Shown here one piece after another: positions 5,337 to 14,465 of a stretch of 20,958 nucleotides of DNA; the stretch's first letter is position 1, and each line of letters starts with the position of its first letter. This DNA is from CAZZCP01 sp964653235 (lineage in GTDB: Bacteria > Bdellovibrionota > Bdellovibrionia > Bdellovibrionales > UBA840): contig CAZZCP010000045.1 of NCBI GenBank assembly GCA_964653235.1, positions 1 through 20,958 on the forward strand, given 5' to 3'. Under the pieces are notes generated by a model. That model was given only the letters and a program-made list of their open reading frames with translations, was not told the DNA's origin and searched no databases. A program made the translations under genes and the position numbers.

Positions 5337-7124
5337 TTAAGCAGCTGATCTCTTTAAGTTTTTTGACTTGTGATAGGCCTCTTGCAATGATTTTGACAGA
5401 CTATAAAGCACTACAGGTTTTGCAACAAAACCATGCATACCTGCTTCTAGACATTGAGCTCTGTCTTCTTCAAGCACACTTGCCGTCATCGCATAAATCA
5501 TAGGTATCTTATCTATTTGCATCTGCTTATAGATTTCTTTGGTTACTTCTATGCCACTAAGTTTCGGCATTTGTAAGTCCATTAGAATCAGGTCATAATT
5601 ATTTGTTTTAGCTGCTTCAAGAGCTTCATTTCCATCAACGACAATTGTAGGCTGGTATCCCATTTTCTCTAATAGTTTTTTTGCAATTTTTTGATTTACC
5701 AAATTATCTTCAGCAACAAGTATCTTTAATGGATATTCATCTGCAATTTCAATTTTCTCAGTACTCTCCTCTTTGTTTTGAATTTCATTCAAACTAACTT
5801 CTTTTACTGGAATTAAAAATTGAAAATTTGAGCCTTTTCCGACTTCACTCGTAACCCAGACTTCACCACCTAAGAGTTCAATTAATTTCTTTGATATTGA
5901 AAGGCCTAAGCCTGTACCACCATATTTTCTTGCTGTATCATGAGAAACTTGCTGAAAATCTTGAAACAGATTCAAAAGTTTATCTTTTGGAATACCAATA
6001 CCTGTATCAATAATTTGAAAGTGCAACTGAAGATCATCATAGTTGTAAGAGCGTCGGCTCACTTTGATTATAATACTCCCCTCTTTGGTAAATTTCATCG
6101 CATTGCCAACAAAATTCACTAAAATTTGGCGTATTTTATTGCTGTCTGAATAAATTGCCTGAGGGACATCTTCATCAATGTCTACTTTAATCTTGATACC
6201 TTGTTTTTCTGCACGAAATTGAAATAGTTTTACAATCGATTTAGTAAATTCTTTGGTTACAAAATTGTGTTTATCAACAGCAACAGCACCAGCTTCAATT
6301 TTTGAAAAATCCAGAATTTCATTTATAATCTCAATCAGATTCTCACCACTTTCTTGAATATTATCAGCCAGTTCTTTTTGTTCTGGATCAAGTTTCGTTT
6401 GCGATAAAAGAGAGGCCATACCCAAAACGGCATTCATTGGAGTACGAATTTCATGACTCATATTTGCAAGAAACTGTGCTCGAATACTTGCCTGCTTTAG
6501 AGCTTGGTCTTTTTCGTGAATGATCTTTTTCATTTCTTTATCAAAATCATCGCTTGAAATCGCATTTGAAGCGGAAGATTTAGTCATCATGCTTGATTGC
6601 TTTACTAAAAATGCAAAAAAAGCAATAGATAGTCCAGCCATAGTAATAGAGGCTCTGGTGCCATTTGCCAGAAAAGCTAAAATGACCGGAGCAAGCATAA
6701 TGAAAAGATGTGTACGAAGTAGTTTTTGATGAGATGCAAATGAGAATACACTACCAGCGCATAGTCCCGCTGTAGTAAAGATCACATAATTGGTAAAAAT
6801 CTTGTCGGTATGAAAGTAGATTTCATTACATGCATAAGCTCCCCAAAATGCAGAAACTATCAATACACTCATATGATAGTTGGTCTTCCACTTGGCAAAG
6901 CTTTCTAAATCGATTTCATTTATTCTTTTTGAAGTGGTTGCTCTCAGATCGGAAAGCGCCAATAAGAGAATTCCGAAAAGAAAGACAATCGCTTTGTTCT
7001 CTTGCCACAAAGGAGTGAGTACGGATAGTACCATGAAACATAGGAAGTAAAGATACCCAGCATACTTCGTACGATTGGCGATATCTTTGTATATCACAAA
7101 TTCATAATTTGAATTCTTTTGCAA
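5337..7124 (-). CDS. Membrane-bound hybrid sensor histidine kinase
   Basis: This 595-residue protein begins with an integral membrane sensor region of about six hydrophobic segments (residues 22-175), then a short coiled linker. A HisKA domain follows, with phospho-accepting His224 in FLANMSHEIRTPMNAVLGM (218-236). The HATPase domain has the N box (Asn341), DTGIG (373-377) and GGTGLGL (402-408). A C-terminal receiver domain follows, with acidic pocket Glu472/Asp473, phospho-acceptor Asp516, Thr547 and Lys569. There is no HPt domain or DNA-binding output domain, so the phosphate must go to an unlinked HPt or regulator, or the receiver acts as a sink. The start is TTG at 7124 with AGGAG six bases before it. 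The stimulus cannot be told from the sequence. It is separated from nqrM by about 80 bases containing an assembly gap, so it is probably not part of the nqr operon, although read-through is possible. Confidence 0.92.
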   Translation of the reverse strand: MQKNSNYEFVIYKDIANRTKYAGYLYFLCFMVLSVLTPLWQENKAIVFLFGILLLALSDLRATTSKRINEIDLESFAKWKTNYHMSVLIVSAFWGAYACNEIYFHTDKIFTNYVIFTTAGLCAGSVFSFASHQKLLRTHLFIMLAPVILAFLANGTRASITMAGLSIAFFAFLVKQSSMMTKSSASNAISSDDFDKEMKKIIHEKDQALKQASIRAQFLANMSHEIRTPMNAVLGMASLLSQTKLDPEQKELADNIQESGENLIEIINEILDFSKIEAGAVAVDKHNFVTKEFTKSIVKLFQFRAEKQGIKIKVDIDEDVPQAIYSDSNKIRQILVNFVGNAMKFTKEGSIIIKVSRRSYNYDDLQLHFQIIDTGIGIPKDKLLNLFQDFQQVSHDTARKYGGTGLGLSISKKLIELLGGEVWVTSEVGKGSNFQFLIPVKEVSLNEIQNKEESTEKIEIADEYPLKILVAEDNLVNQKIAKKLLEKMGYQPTIVVDGNEALEAAKTNNYDLILMDLQMPKLSGIEVTKEIYKQMQIDKIPMIYAMTASVLEEDRAQCLEAGMHGFVAKPVVLYSLSKSLQEAYHKSKNLKRSAA

Positions 7125-7152
7125 AACCGACTCCTAGGTAAAGATAAAATCG

Positions 7153-7162
7153 NNNNNNNNNN
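7153..7162. other. Assembly gap (10 N)
   Basis: Ten undetermined bases lie between nqrM and the kinase gene. The true length is unknown. A terminator for the nqr operon or the kinase promoter could be hidden here, since none is visible in the flanking bases. Confidence 0.95.
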
Positions 7163-7205
7163 TTGAAATTGATAATTTGAGTTATGATTTTAAGTTTATA
7201 GAAAA

Positions 7206-7427
7206 CTAGGCTTCTCGTGTTTGTTTCTCGACTGAACTACAGTCCTGCTTTTTACGCTGCTCATAGGTAAGTCCACACAGATCACACTTACCCCCTTCGC
7301 CAAGCTCCTTGAGGTTGTTTAATCCACCGCAGCTACCTTGAATGCGTTTGTTACTAAAGATCACTCCAACCGCCATAAAGGCTATGAATAAAACAAAAAA
7401 CAACAAACTGACTAAAAACAAATTCAT
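7206..7427 (-). CDS. nqrM: Na+-NQR maturation protein NqrM
   Basis: This 73-residue protein has one N-terminal membrane helix (about residues 3-24) followed by GSCGGLNNL (Cys33), CDLC (Cys48, Cys51) and Cys63. That is the cysteine pattern of NqrM (DUF539), which is needed to place iron in the membrane Fe centre between NqrD and NqrE. It starts two bases after the apbE stop, with GGAG inside the end of apbE, and is the last gene of the nqr operon, as in Vibrio. Its presence implies that the complex here is assembled as a functional Na+-NQR. Confidence 0.93.
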   Translation of the reverse strand: MNLFLVSLLFFVLFIAFMAVGVIFSNKRIQGSCGGLNNLKELGEGGKCDLCGLTYEQRKKQDCSSVEKQTREA

Positions 7428-7429
7428 TT

Positions 7430-8431
7430 TTACTCTCCAAAAGTCTTGCGAAAAGCTGGGCTCTCGTAATACTCAAGCTCACCGTCAGATCTTATCATAA
7501 AAAGGGCCGAAATGCCCTCTTTTATCGCAATTTCTTTGCCCCTGTCTTCTCCTAAAGCCATAAATGCGGTGGCCCAAGCATCAGCGATTGCACAACTTGG
7601 ATGAAAAACACTCACTGAGGCCAATTTATGCAATTGAGTTTTTCTTAAAACGGGATCCATTGTATGAGTATACTCAACACCATCTTTTTCATAAAAATTA
7701 CGATAGTTCCCTGAGGTAGCCATCGAAAGATCTAGAATTTCTAAAACTCTTTGAATCGATCTTTTTTGGCTTTTTTCTGGCTTTTCAATGGCAATTCTCC
7801 AGGCTTCTCCTTCTTGATTTAAGCCTTGCACACGAATCTCTCCACCTAGCTCAATCATAAAATTGCGAACACCCGCTTGAAGAAGGTTTTGAGCAGCTAA
7901 ATCGACAGCATAACCTTTCGCAATGGCAGATAAATCGACTTCTACTTTAGGATGTTTTTTTTGAATCGATACATTCGCAATATTCAAAAACTGCATTCCT
8001 ACATAGCTCTGCATCTCATCAAGCTGCTTTTGAGTGGGAGGAGATTCGAGCTTTTTATATCCAAATCCGTAAGCATTGACCAAAGGGCCAACTGTTACAT
8101 CAAACATTCCATCAGACTTGTTATAGATTTCAAAAGCTTTCTCTAAGACTTCAAAAGTTTCAGCTGAGACAGAGAATGGATCTAATGATTCAGAACGATT
8201 AAAACGGCTCAATTCTGTATTGTGATTGTAGGTCGACATTTTACTGTTTACCGATTCAAAAGCACTCACAACAAGCTTTTGTTCGTCAACTGATTCGATA
8301 TCTTGCACATGAACTAAAAAACCTGTGCCCATGATTTTTCCAGTGAATTGAGAATACTGATTCGACTCCAGGCAGGAACATAAAAAAAGGCAAGCTCCAA
8401 GGCTTGCCAATTTTAAAAATGCAATTTTCAT
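7430..8431 (-). CDS. apbE: FAD:protein FMN transferase ApbE (lipoprotein)
   Basis: This flavin transferase attaches FMN from FAD through a phosphoester bond to threonines of NqrB and NqrC, acting on the periplasmic side. The 333-residue protein has a lipoprotein signal ending in LCSC (Cys20 would be lipidated). Family motifs are MSTYNHNTELSRFN (65-78), DLSAIAKGYAVD (166-177), ELGGEIR (194-200), ATSGNYRNF (238-246), HTMDP (256-260) and IADAWATAF (282-290, containing the Mg2+-binding Asp284 and Thr288). The gene starts directly after the nqrF stop with no intergenic base. Its substrates, NqrB and NqrC, are encoded in the same operon and carry the expected acceptor motifs. Confidence 0.95.
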   Translation of the reverse strand: MKIAFLKLASLGACLFLCSCLESNQYSQFTGKIMGTGFLVHVQDIESVDEQKLVVSAFESVNSKMSTYNHNTELSRFNRSESLDPFSVSAETFEVLEKAFEIYNKSDGMFDVTVGPLVNAYGFGYKKLESPPTQKQLDEMQSYVGMQFLNIANVSIQKKHPKVEVDLSAIAKGYAVDLAAQNLLQAGVRNFMIELGGEIRVQGLNQEGEAWRIAIEKPEKSQKRSIQRVLEILDLSMATSGNYRNFYEKDGVEYTHTMDPVLRKTQLHKLASVSVFHPSCAIADAWATAFMALGEDRGKEIAIKEGISALFMIRSDGELEYYESPAFRKTFGE

Positions 8432-9676
8432 TTAGCCGCCGAAGTCGTCAAAAAGAATATTCTCATTTTCAACCCCTAAATCTTCAAGCATCTTAAAGAC
8501 AGCGGCGTTCATCATAGGAGGACCACAAATATAATATTCACAATCTTCTGGAGCTGGATGGTTCTTCAAATATTTATCGTAAAGAACCTGGTGAATAAAA
8601 CCCGTATCTCCAGTCCAGTTGTCCTCAGGCAGTGGATTTGAAAGAGCCAAATGCCATTCAAAATTTGGATTCTCTTGCTGTATTTTATCAAAGTGATCTA
8701 CATAGAAGGCTTCTCTTAAGCTGCGAGCCCCATACCAGAAGCTTACTTTGCGCTTAGTGTGAATCCTACGAAATTGATCAAAAATATGAGATCTCATGGG
8801 AGCCATTCCTGCACCCCCACCAATAAAGATCATTTCATTATCGGTATCTCTGGCAAAGAACTCACCATAAGGACCTGAAATCGTACAAGTATCACCAGGC
8901 TTAAGGTTAAAAATATAAGAGGACATTTTACCCGGAGGCAGATTGTATTGAGTATTTAGCGGCGCTTCTCTGCCAGCAGGAGGAGGAGTAGCGATACGCA
9001 CATTGAGCATGATCAGACCTTTTTCTTCTGGATAATTGGCCATAGAGTAGGCACGAAAGACCTCTTCATCTACCTTCGATTCAATATCCCATAGCTTAAA
9101 ACGGTCCCAATCTTCGCGGTATTCTTCTTCTACCTCAAAATCACTAAATTTGATATGATGAGGAGGACACTCTATCTGAATATAACCACCTGCTCGAAAG
9201 TTTACATCTTCACCCTCTGGAAGCTCAAGTACGAGTTCTTTGATAAAGGTGGCAACATTTTCGTTGGAGCGAACTTTACACTCCCATTTTTTCACACCAA
9301 ATACTTCTTCGGGAACTTCAATTTTCATGTTTTCTTTTACTGCGACCTGACATGAGAGCCTTACCCCTTCTCGGGCTTCTTTTTTACTTACAACAGAGGC
9401 CTCAGTGGGCAACAAATCGCCTCCGCCCTCAGAGATCTTCACTTTACATTGGGCGCAAGTGCCACCACCACCACAAGCGGAGGAAACAAAAATTTTATTT
9501 TCAGCCAATGCACCGAGAAGCTTTCCACCTGGGCTAACTGTAAGATTTCGCTCACCGTTTACGTTGATGGTAATATCTCCACTTGCAACCAGTTTGGATT
9601 TAGCAAAAAGAATTACCGAAACCAATACAAGGATTACGGCAGTAAACATCAATACACCTAGAGTAATTTCAGACAT
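8432..9676 (-). CDS. nqrF: Na+-NQR subunit F (NADH dehydrogenase)
   Basis: This is the electron-input subunit, which oxidises NADH and passes electrons through FAD and a [2Fe-2S] centre. The 414-residue protein has one N-terminal membrane anchor (about residues 5-25). A ferredoxin domain follows with cluster cysteines 68, 74, 77 and 109 (SACGGGGTCAQC). The ferredoxin-reductase domain has the FAD motif RAYSMAN (208-214), the NADH-binding GGGAGMAPMRSH (286-297) and CGPP (384-387). It ends with the typical ILFDDFGG tail. Length matches the family. TAGGAG precedes the ATG. It is separated from nqrE by nine bases and abuts apbE. Confidence 0.97.
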   Translation of the reverse strand: MSEITLGVLMFTAVILVLVSVILFAKSKLVASGDITINVNGERNLTVSPGGKLLGALAENKIFVSSACGGGGTCAQCKVKISEGGGDLLPTEASVVSKKEAREGVRLSCQVAVKENMKIEVPEEVFGVKKWECKVRSNENVATFIKELVLELPEGEDVNFRAGGYIQIECPPHHIKFSDFEVEEEYREDWDRFKLWDIESKVDEEVFRAYSMANYPEEKGLIMLNVRIATPPPAGREAPLNTQYNLPPGKMSSYIFNLKPGDTCTISGPYGEFFARDTDNEMIFIGGGAGMAPMRSHIFDQFRRIHTKRKVSFWYGARSLREAFYVDHFDKIQQENPNFEWHLALSNPLPEDNWTGDTGFIHQVLYDKYLKNHPAPEDCEYYICGPPMMNAAVFKMLEDLGVENENILFDDFGG

Positions 9677-9685
9677 CTTATACTC

Positions 9686-10294
9686 CTAAAGTTGGATTCC
9701 CGAAAATGACATAAAAGCCATCGACATTAAGCCAACAATGATAAAGGTAATTCCAAGACCTTTTAGGCCATCAGGAATATCGCTATATTTTAACTTTTCA
9801 CGGATTCCAGCTAGCGCCATAATTGCCAAAGCCCAGCCTACTCCGCTACCGAGTCCAAACACTACACTCTCACCAAAATTATAATCTCTTTCTACCATAA
9901 ATAAAGAACCACCTAAGATTGCACAATTCACGGTAATGAGTGGTAAGAAAATGCCTAAGGCATTGTATAAACTCGGTACAAACTTATCGAGTGTCATTTC
10001 GAGAATTTGAACCATTGCTGCAATCACACCAATATAACTAATCAGCCCCAAAAATGTTAGATCTGTATTTTGAATACCTGCCCAAGCAAGGGCATTTTCT
10101 TTTAAGAAGAATTGATAGATCAAATTGTTCACCGGAATCGTGATGGTTTGCACCACAATCACTGCAATTCCTAAGCCCGTAGAAGTCTCGACCTTTTTAG
10201 AAACAGCAAGAAAAGTACACATTCCTAAAAAGAAAGCCAAGGCAAGATTCTCAATAAAAACAGCTTTGATAAATAAATTTAAATAGGCTTCCAT
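9686..10294 (-). CDS. nqrE: Na+-NQR subunit E
   Basis: This is a 202-residue integral membrane subunit with about six helices. It carries the conserved MEAYLNLFIKAVFIENLALA start and Cys26 and Cys124. With two NqrD cysteines these are expected to bind the membrane-embedded Fe-S centre that passes electrons across the bilayer. I chose the ATG at 10294, because it matches the family N-terminus and GAGGGA lies just before it. An upstream in-frame ATG at 10312 would overlap nqrD. It starts one base after the nqrD stop. Confidence 0.96.
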   Translation of the reverse strand: MEAYLNLFIKAVFIENLALAFFLGMCTFLAVSKKVETSTGLGIAVIVVQTITIPVNNLIYQFFLKENALAWAGIQNTDLTFLGLISYIGVIAAMVQILEMTLDKFVPSLYNALGIFLPLITVNCAILGGSLFMVERDYNFGESVVFGLGSGVGWALAIMALAGIREKLKYSDIPDGLKGLGITFIIVGLMSMAFMSFSGIQL

Positions 10295-10295
10295 A

Positions 10296-10919
10296 CTATC
10301 CCTCGTGCTCAATCTGGTCGGTTTTAAAACTTCTCAAAATCCAAATAAAGATACCAATAATAAAAAAGGCAGAGGGTGGAAGAAGCATCAAGCCATTTGC
10401 TGAATACCAGCCACCTTCGGTATCCAGCTGCAAGATGGTCTGACCAAAGAGTTTACCCGAACCAAAGAGTTCACGAAAAACTCCTACTACAACCAAGATC
10501 AAACTATAGCCCAGCCCATTGCCAATACCGTCCATAAAGCTTATAGCAGGAGCATTTTTCATTGCAAAACCTTCAGCACGACCCATTACGATACAATTGG
10601 TAATGATCAGACCAACAAAGACTGAAAGTTGTTTACTAATACTGAATGCGTAAGCCTTCAGAGCCTCATCAACCAAAATCACAAGAGAGGCAATAATGGT
10701 CATCTGAACAATGATTCTAATACTACCTGGTATTTGGTTTCGAATCATACTTACGGATAGATTTGAAAAAGCAACAACAAAAATCACAGCAAGACTCATT
10801 GTGATCACGGTACTCATTTGCGTGGTCACAGCAAGGGCTGAACAAATTCCCAGAATTTGCAAAGCAATGGGGTTGTTGTTGAAAAGAGGATTTAACAATG
10901 CATCTTTTGCTTTACTCAA
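10296..10919 (-). CDS. nqrD: Na+-NQR subunit D
   Basis: This is a 207-residue, six-helix membrane subunit homologous to NqrE by inverted topology. Conserved features are NPLFNNNPIALQILGICSALAVTT (11-34, with Cys26) and TNCIVMGRAEGFA (107-119, with Cys109). These cysteines are the expected NqrD ligands of the Fe-S centre shared with NqrE. Its start overlaps the end of nqrC by eight bases, which suggests translational coupling in the operon. Confidence 0.96.
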   Translation of the reverse strand: MSKAKDALLNPLFNNNPIALQILGICSALAVTTQMSTVITMSLAVIFVVAFSNLSVSMIRNQIPGSIRIIVQMTIIASLVILVDEALKAYAFSISKQLSVFVGLIITNCIVMGRAEGFAMKNAPAISFMDGIGNGLGYSLILVVVGVFRELFGSGKLFGQTILQLDTEGGWYSANGLMLLPPSAFFIIGIFIWILRSFKTDQIEHEG

Positions 10920-11700
10920 GACGAGCCTCCTGATTCTGGGTTCTAAATTTTTCTAGAAATTTTCCAAAAGCTTCTTCTCCAAGCCAATACTGGATGGTGC
11001 CCGATACACCTCGAGACGTTATGGTAGCTCCAGCTAAACCATCAATTTGATATTTTGCTGTCTCTTTACTGGTGTCAACTTTACCTTTGATCAATTCTAA
11101 AACAGGCTCCCAATTCTCATTGTAAACATTCTTGCCTTTCCAACTAGCCTGCCATTTGGCATTTTCAATCTCACCACCAAGGCCAGGTGTTTCACCATGC
11201 TCATAAAATGTTATACCCTCAACTGTCTTTGTATCTGGGGCTAAAGCAATAAAACCATACATTGTTGACCACAATCCCTTACCATGAATGGGTAGAATCA
11301 GTTTTTCAACATTGCCTTTGTCTGAAGACTTGACAAAATAGACCGGAGCTTTCGGCGCTCTTTGCTTAATGCCTGCTGGGTCATTTTTGATTTTTACGGA
11401 ACGATTTGGATCAGAGGCTGCCTTTCTTTGATCGTAATCACTAGGGTCATCATTTGTAATTGAACCCGTATCTAAATCGACTAACTTTTCTTCTATCCGA
11501 TTGTTGTAGAGAGAGTTAATATCAGCACCCTCCTCATAGAGTGAGGCTGCAACCAAAATGTTTTTCTTTTTGTCGAGCTCTTTGTTCTCTGCTTGTTTAG
11601 GCCGCAAAACAACAGCAGCTGTAGAAACTAAAATCGAGCAGAGCAAACAAAGAACAAGAGCAACTGCAAATACTTTTTTGATACCTTCTTTTTTAGACAT
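10912..11700 (-). CDS. nqrC: Na+-NQR subunit C (covalent FMN)
   Basis: The 262-residue subunit has one N-terminal transmembrane helix (about residues 9-32) and a large periplasmic FMN-binding domain. The flavinylation site is DGLAGATITS (220-229), with Thr228 the expected FMN acceptor. The first residue of the usual S-G-A-T-x-T motif is Ala here. The segment TPGLGGEIEN (171-180), also typical of the family, is present. It overlaps nqrB by eight bases upstream and nqrD by eight bases downstream. The central hydrophilic region (about 70-125) is rich in charged residues and looks variable. Confidence 0.95.
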   Translation of the reverse strand: MSKKEGIKKVFAVALVLCLLCSILVSTAAVVLRPKQAENKELDKKKNILVAASLYEEGADINSLYNNRIEEKLVDLDTGSITNDDPSDYDQRKAASDPNRSVKIKNDPAGIKQRAPKAPVYFVKSSDKGNVEKLILPIHGKGLWSTMYGFIALAPDTKTVEGITFYEHGETPGLGGEIENAKWQASWKGKNVYNENWEPVLELIKGKVDTSKETAKYQIDGLAGATITSRGVSGTIQYWLGEEAFGKFLEKFRTQNQEARLE

Positions 11701-12901
11701 TTCTCAACCTTCTTCTGCGAACATTCGCCTGCAAAACATAGTAGTCAAAAAGTGGAGCAAAAACATTTCCAAAGAGAATCGCCAGCATAATGCCTTCTGG
11801 AAAAGCAGGGTTCACTACGCGAATCAAGATTGTCATAAAACCAATCAAAAGTCCGTAAGCCCATTTGCCTGTGTTGGTCATCGCCGCTGATACAGGGTCG
11901 GTCGCCATAAAAACAAAGCCAAATGTCATTCCTCCGACGACAAAATGCCAGTGTGGCGGCATTTCAAACATAGGATTGGTCGAACTACCTATCGAATACA
12001 AGACACTAGAGGTTACCAATGCTCCAATTGCACAAGCTGCCATGATTCTCCAAGAGCCAACTTTCGTTGCAATGAGATAGGTGGCGCCAAGCAAAGCCGC
12101 AAGAGTAGAAGTTTCGCCCAAGGATCCCGGCACCAAACCTAAAAAAGCATTTGCAAAGCCAAAGTTTTGTATCACAGGTTGCATACCATCCGCAGCAGCC
12201 ATTCCTAGAGCTGTAGCTCCAGTATATCCATCTACGGCTACCCAAACAGCATCTCCAGAGAGTTCTGCCGGGTAAGCAAAATAGAGAAAGGCCCTAGCAG
12301 TTAGTGCCACATTCAAAAAGTTTTTGCCTGTGCCGCCAAAAACTTCTTTGGCAAAAATCACTCCAAATACAATACCTACAGCCACCATCCAAAGAGGTGT
12401 ATCCGGAGGCAAAGTTAAAGGAAACAATAGCCCTGAAACCAAAAAACCCTCATTGATTTCGTGTTTTCGAATAATACTAAAGATGGCTTCACAAATTCCC
12501 CCAGCAATATTGGTCACTAAGAAAATGGGAATAAAGTAAAGTGCACCATGCAGCATATTTGCAAGAGGATTGGAGGGATTATAACCCAATCCCGTTAGGC
12601 CGATCAAAAAAGCTCGCCAACCTGTGGTCTCCTCCATCCCTAAGCTCTGCAGGGCAAGATTGGCTTGATAGCCAGTATTGTAGAGGGCCATTAAAATACA
12701 AGGAGAAAGAGCAATTGCCACACTGATCATCATTCTCTTTAAATCAATCCCATCTCGAACATGAGTACCACCGGTAGTGACCGAGGAGGGGGTAAAGAGA
12801 AAGGTGTCAATTGCTTCATAAATAGGATAGAATTTTTCAAATTTACCACCATTGATAAACAGTGGCTCTACTTTATCTAAAGAATCTCTTAAAAACTTCA
12901 T
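11693..12901 (-). CDS. nqrB: Na+-NQR subunit B (covalent FMN, riboflavin)
   Basis: This is the largest membrane subunit, of 402 residues with about ten helices. It is involved in Na+ translocation and quinone reduction. DGYTGATALG (224-233) is the flavinylation motif and Thr230 the expected FMN acceptor. Other conserved stretches are GGTHVRDGIDLKRMM (44-58), KHEINEGFLVSGLLFPLTLP (146-165) and, near the C-terminus, GFVFMATDPVSAA. It starts two bases after the nqrA stop. The length and motif order match the family, with no truncation. Confidence 0.97.
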   Translation of the reverse strand: MKFLRDSLDKVEPLFINGGKFEKFYPIYEAIDTFLFTPSSVTTGGTHVRDGIDLKRMMISVAIALSPCILMALYNTGYQANLALQSLGMEETTGWRAFLIGLTGLGYNPSNPLANMLHGALYFIPIFLVTNIAGGICEAIFSIIRKHEINEGFLVSGLLFPLTLPPDTPLWMVAVGIVFGVIFAKEVFGGTGKNFLNVALTARAFLYFAYPAELSGDAVWVAVDGYTGATALGMAAADGMQPVIQNFGFANAFLGLVPGSLGETSTLAALLGATYLIATKVGSWRIMAACAIGALVTSSVLYSIGSSTNPMFEMPPHWHFVVGGMTFGFVFMATDPVSAAMTNTGKWAYGLLIGFMTILIRVVNPAFPEGIMLAILFGNVFAPLFDYYVLQANVRRRRLRNV

Positions 12902-12903
12902 AA

Positions 12904-14247
12904 CTAACCTTCTTTCTCAATGTGAGTGAGAATATTTCTTAAAAGAGGCTGGTAATCTTCTTTTCCGGGGCATACAAAATTGCAAAGTCCTAAGTCTTCT
13001 TCATCTAGCTCCAAAGCGCCAAGATTTTGCGCCATATCAGAATCTTTAGAAAGAAGAGAACGAAGTAAAAAGGTCGGGTTAATGTCCATGGGCATCACTC
13101 CTTCAAACATACCAATCGGCACCATCGCTCTGTGACTTCCATTGGTGTTGCTAGTAAAACGAAAAAGTTTTGAAGGCAAAATTTTCGATACAAAAACATT
13201 ACTAAACGAAAACTTATTCACCCCTGGCATATGCCAACCTAAAAGTTCACGCTTTCTGCCCTCTAAAATCACACTGACTTGAACATGATACCGACCTAAA
13301 AAGTCTAAGGCCCCTTGAGCATGCCTGCCCCAAAGAACGCTACCAGAGATAATACGGTTTTCACCTTGTCGCAAAAGTCCTTGAGTCAACTGAGATAGAT
13401 TTGCCCCCAAGCGAGTGCGAACAATGCTTGGGCTTACTACCTGAGGACCAGCAAGAGATACGTATCTCTCCGTCCAAATTTTACCAGTTTGAAAAAGCTT
13501 TCCTATGGCAATCACATCTTGATAGTTCAAGCTCCAAACTTGCTTTTTAGGGCCCACTGGATCAAGAAAATGAATTTGCGTACCAACTAAGCCGGCAGGG
13601 TGACCACCCCAAAACTCTTCACCGCATACTTTTTTGTTTTGCGAGGGCACTTGGAATTCGCTGCAAAACTTTCGATTCACAAAAACTTTTTCTGTTAAGG
13701 TACTTAAAACATCCAAACCTGCGTTGAAATCATGGGGGTGCTGACTTATGATCAATTCGGGATCTGCAGCTAAGGGATTGGTATCGAGAATACTTACAAA
13801 GATTGAACTCGGCTTGGCATTTTTCTCAGGAACTTTTGAAAATGGGCGTTGTCGAAATGCAGTCCAAAGACCTGATTGAATCAGATTCTCTCGAACTTCT
13901 TCAGCAGATAACTGCGCAAGATTCTGCCCGGAGTAAGATTTAAAAGTTTTCTCATTGTTCCCATCCACAGAAATAACAACCGACTGAAGCGCTCTTTTTT
14001 CGCCGCGATGAATGGCTTTTACCGTGCCTGCTGCAGGGGATGTATAAAGAATACCTGGATTTTTTTTATCTTCAAAAAGAGGATCACCTAGAGAGACCTG
14101 ATCGCCTTCTTTGACCAACATAGTTGGTTTCATTCCAACATAATCGGGCCCAAGAAGAGCAACTTCTTTTACTGAGAGTCCATTATTGATTTGAGGCGCT
14201 GGGCTACCTTCGATTGGGATATCAAGAGATTTTTTAATTTTGATCAT
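12904..14247 (-). CDS. nqrA: Na+-NQR subunit A
   Basis: This is the cytoplasmic peripheral subunit of 447 residues and the first gene of the operon. It has a barrel-sandwich N-terminal region typical of NqrA and RnfC proteins, with KKSLDIPIEGSP near residues 4-15 and GTVKAIHRGEKRALQSVVI around 75-93. The C-terminal segment DEEDLGLCNFVCPGKEDYQPLLRNIL is the family signature. The start at 14247 matches the MIKIKK N-terminus of homologues and is preceded by GAAGG. Five extra codons up to 14262 have no family support. NqrA binds ubiquinone analogues in studied species. Confidence 0.96.
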   Translation of the reverse strand: MIKIKKSLDIPIEGSPAPQINNGLSVKEVALLGPDYVGMKPTMLVKEGDQVSLGDPLFEDKKNPGILYTSPAAGTVKAIHRGEKRALQSVVISVDGNNEKTFKSYSGQNLAQLSAEEVRENLIQSGLWTAFRQRPFSKVPEKNAKPSSIFVSILDTNPLAADPELIISQHPHDFNAGLDVLSTLTEKVFVNRKFCSEFQVPSQNKKVCGEEFWGGHPAGLVGTQIHFLDPVGPKKQVWSLNYQDVIAIGKLFQTGKIWTERYVSLAGPQVVSPSIVRTRLGANLSQLTQGLLRQGENRIISGSVLWGRHAQGALDFLGRYHVQVSVILEGRKRELLGWHMPGVNKFSFSNVFVSKILPSKLFRFTSNTNGSHRAMVPIGMFEGVMPMDINPTFLLRSLLSKDSDMAQNLGALELDEEDLGLCNFVCPGKEDYQPLLRNILTHIEKEG

Positions 14248-14332
14248 ACATCTTACCTTCACAAGAAAGCATCTAACTATTTAATTTAAGGCGTGATTGC
14301 TCCAGAAATTAAACATTCTGTTTATTATTGTC

Positions 14333-14363
14333 ATTGTATTTTAGAAATAGCTCGGCCTGTCAA
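14333..14363 (-). promoter_or_regulatory. Candidate promoter for the nqr operon
   Basis: On the minus strand a perfect TTGACA (14358-14363) is followed by TACAAT (14333-14338), which matches the -10 consensus at 5 of 6 positions. The 19-base spacer is longer than optimal. It lies 86-116 bases upstream of the nqrA ATG and downstream of the terminator at 14429-14457, so the operon appears to have its own start. Confidence 0.45.
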
Positions 14364-14428
14364 ATAATGTGCAACAAGAGGAGTAGTTGCCAAAGCTTTG
14401 CATGATAGATGTATGAGAGGAATGTCTC

Positions 14429-14457
14429 AAAAAAAGAAGGGCCTCGACAGAGGCCCT
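14429..14457 (-). terminator. Rho-independent terminator of the small secreted-protein gene
   Basis: On the minus strand an 8-bp GC-rich stem (AGGGCCTC, TGTC loop, GAGGCCCT; 14438-14457) is followed by CTTTTTTT-type sequence (14429-14437 in plus-strand numbering). It is nine bases past the TAG stop at 14466 and insulates the nqr promoter from upstream transcription. Confidence 0.85.
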
Positions 14458-14465
14458 GAGAGAAA

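Noticed and set aside
9352..9689. Several plus-strand open frames opposite nqrF and its upstream edge
   Set aside because: They are antisense shadows of a well-supported nqrF reading frame, overlap each other in different frames and have low-complexity Pro/Thr or His runs with no family features.
11865..12726. Plus- and minus-strand open frames within nqrB
   Set aside because: They lie fully inside nqrB, which has a complete family match. The out-of-frame products are rich in Trp, Cys, Ser and Pro with no ribosome-binding site.
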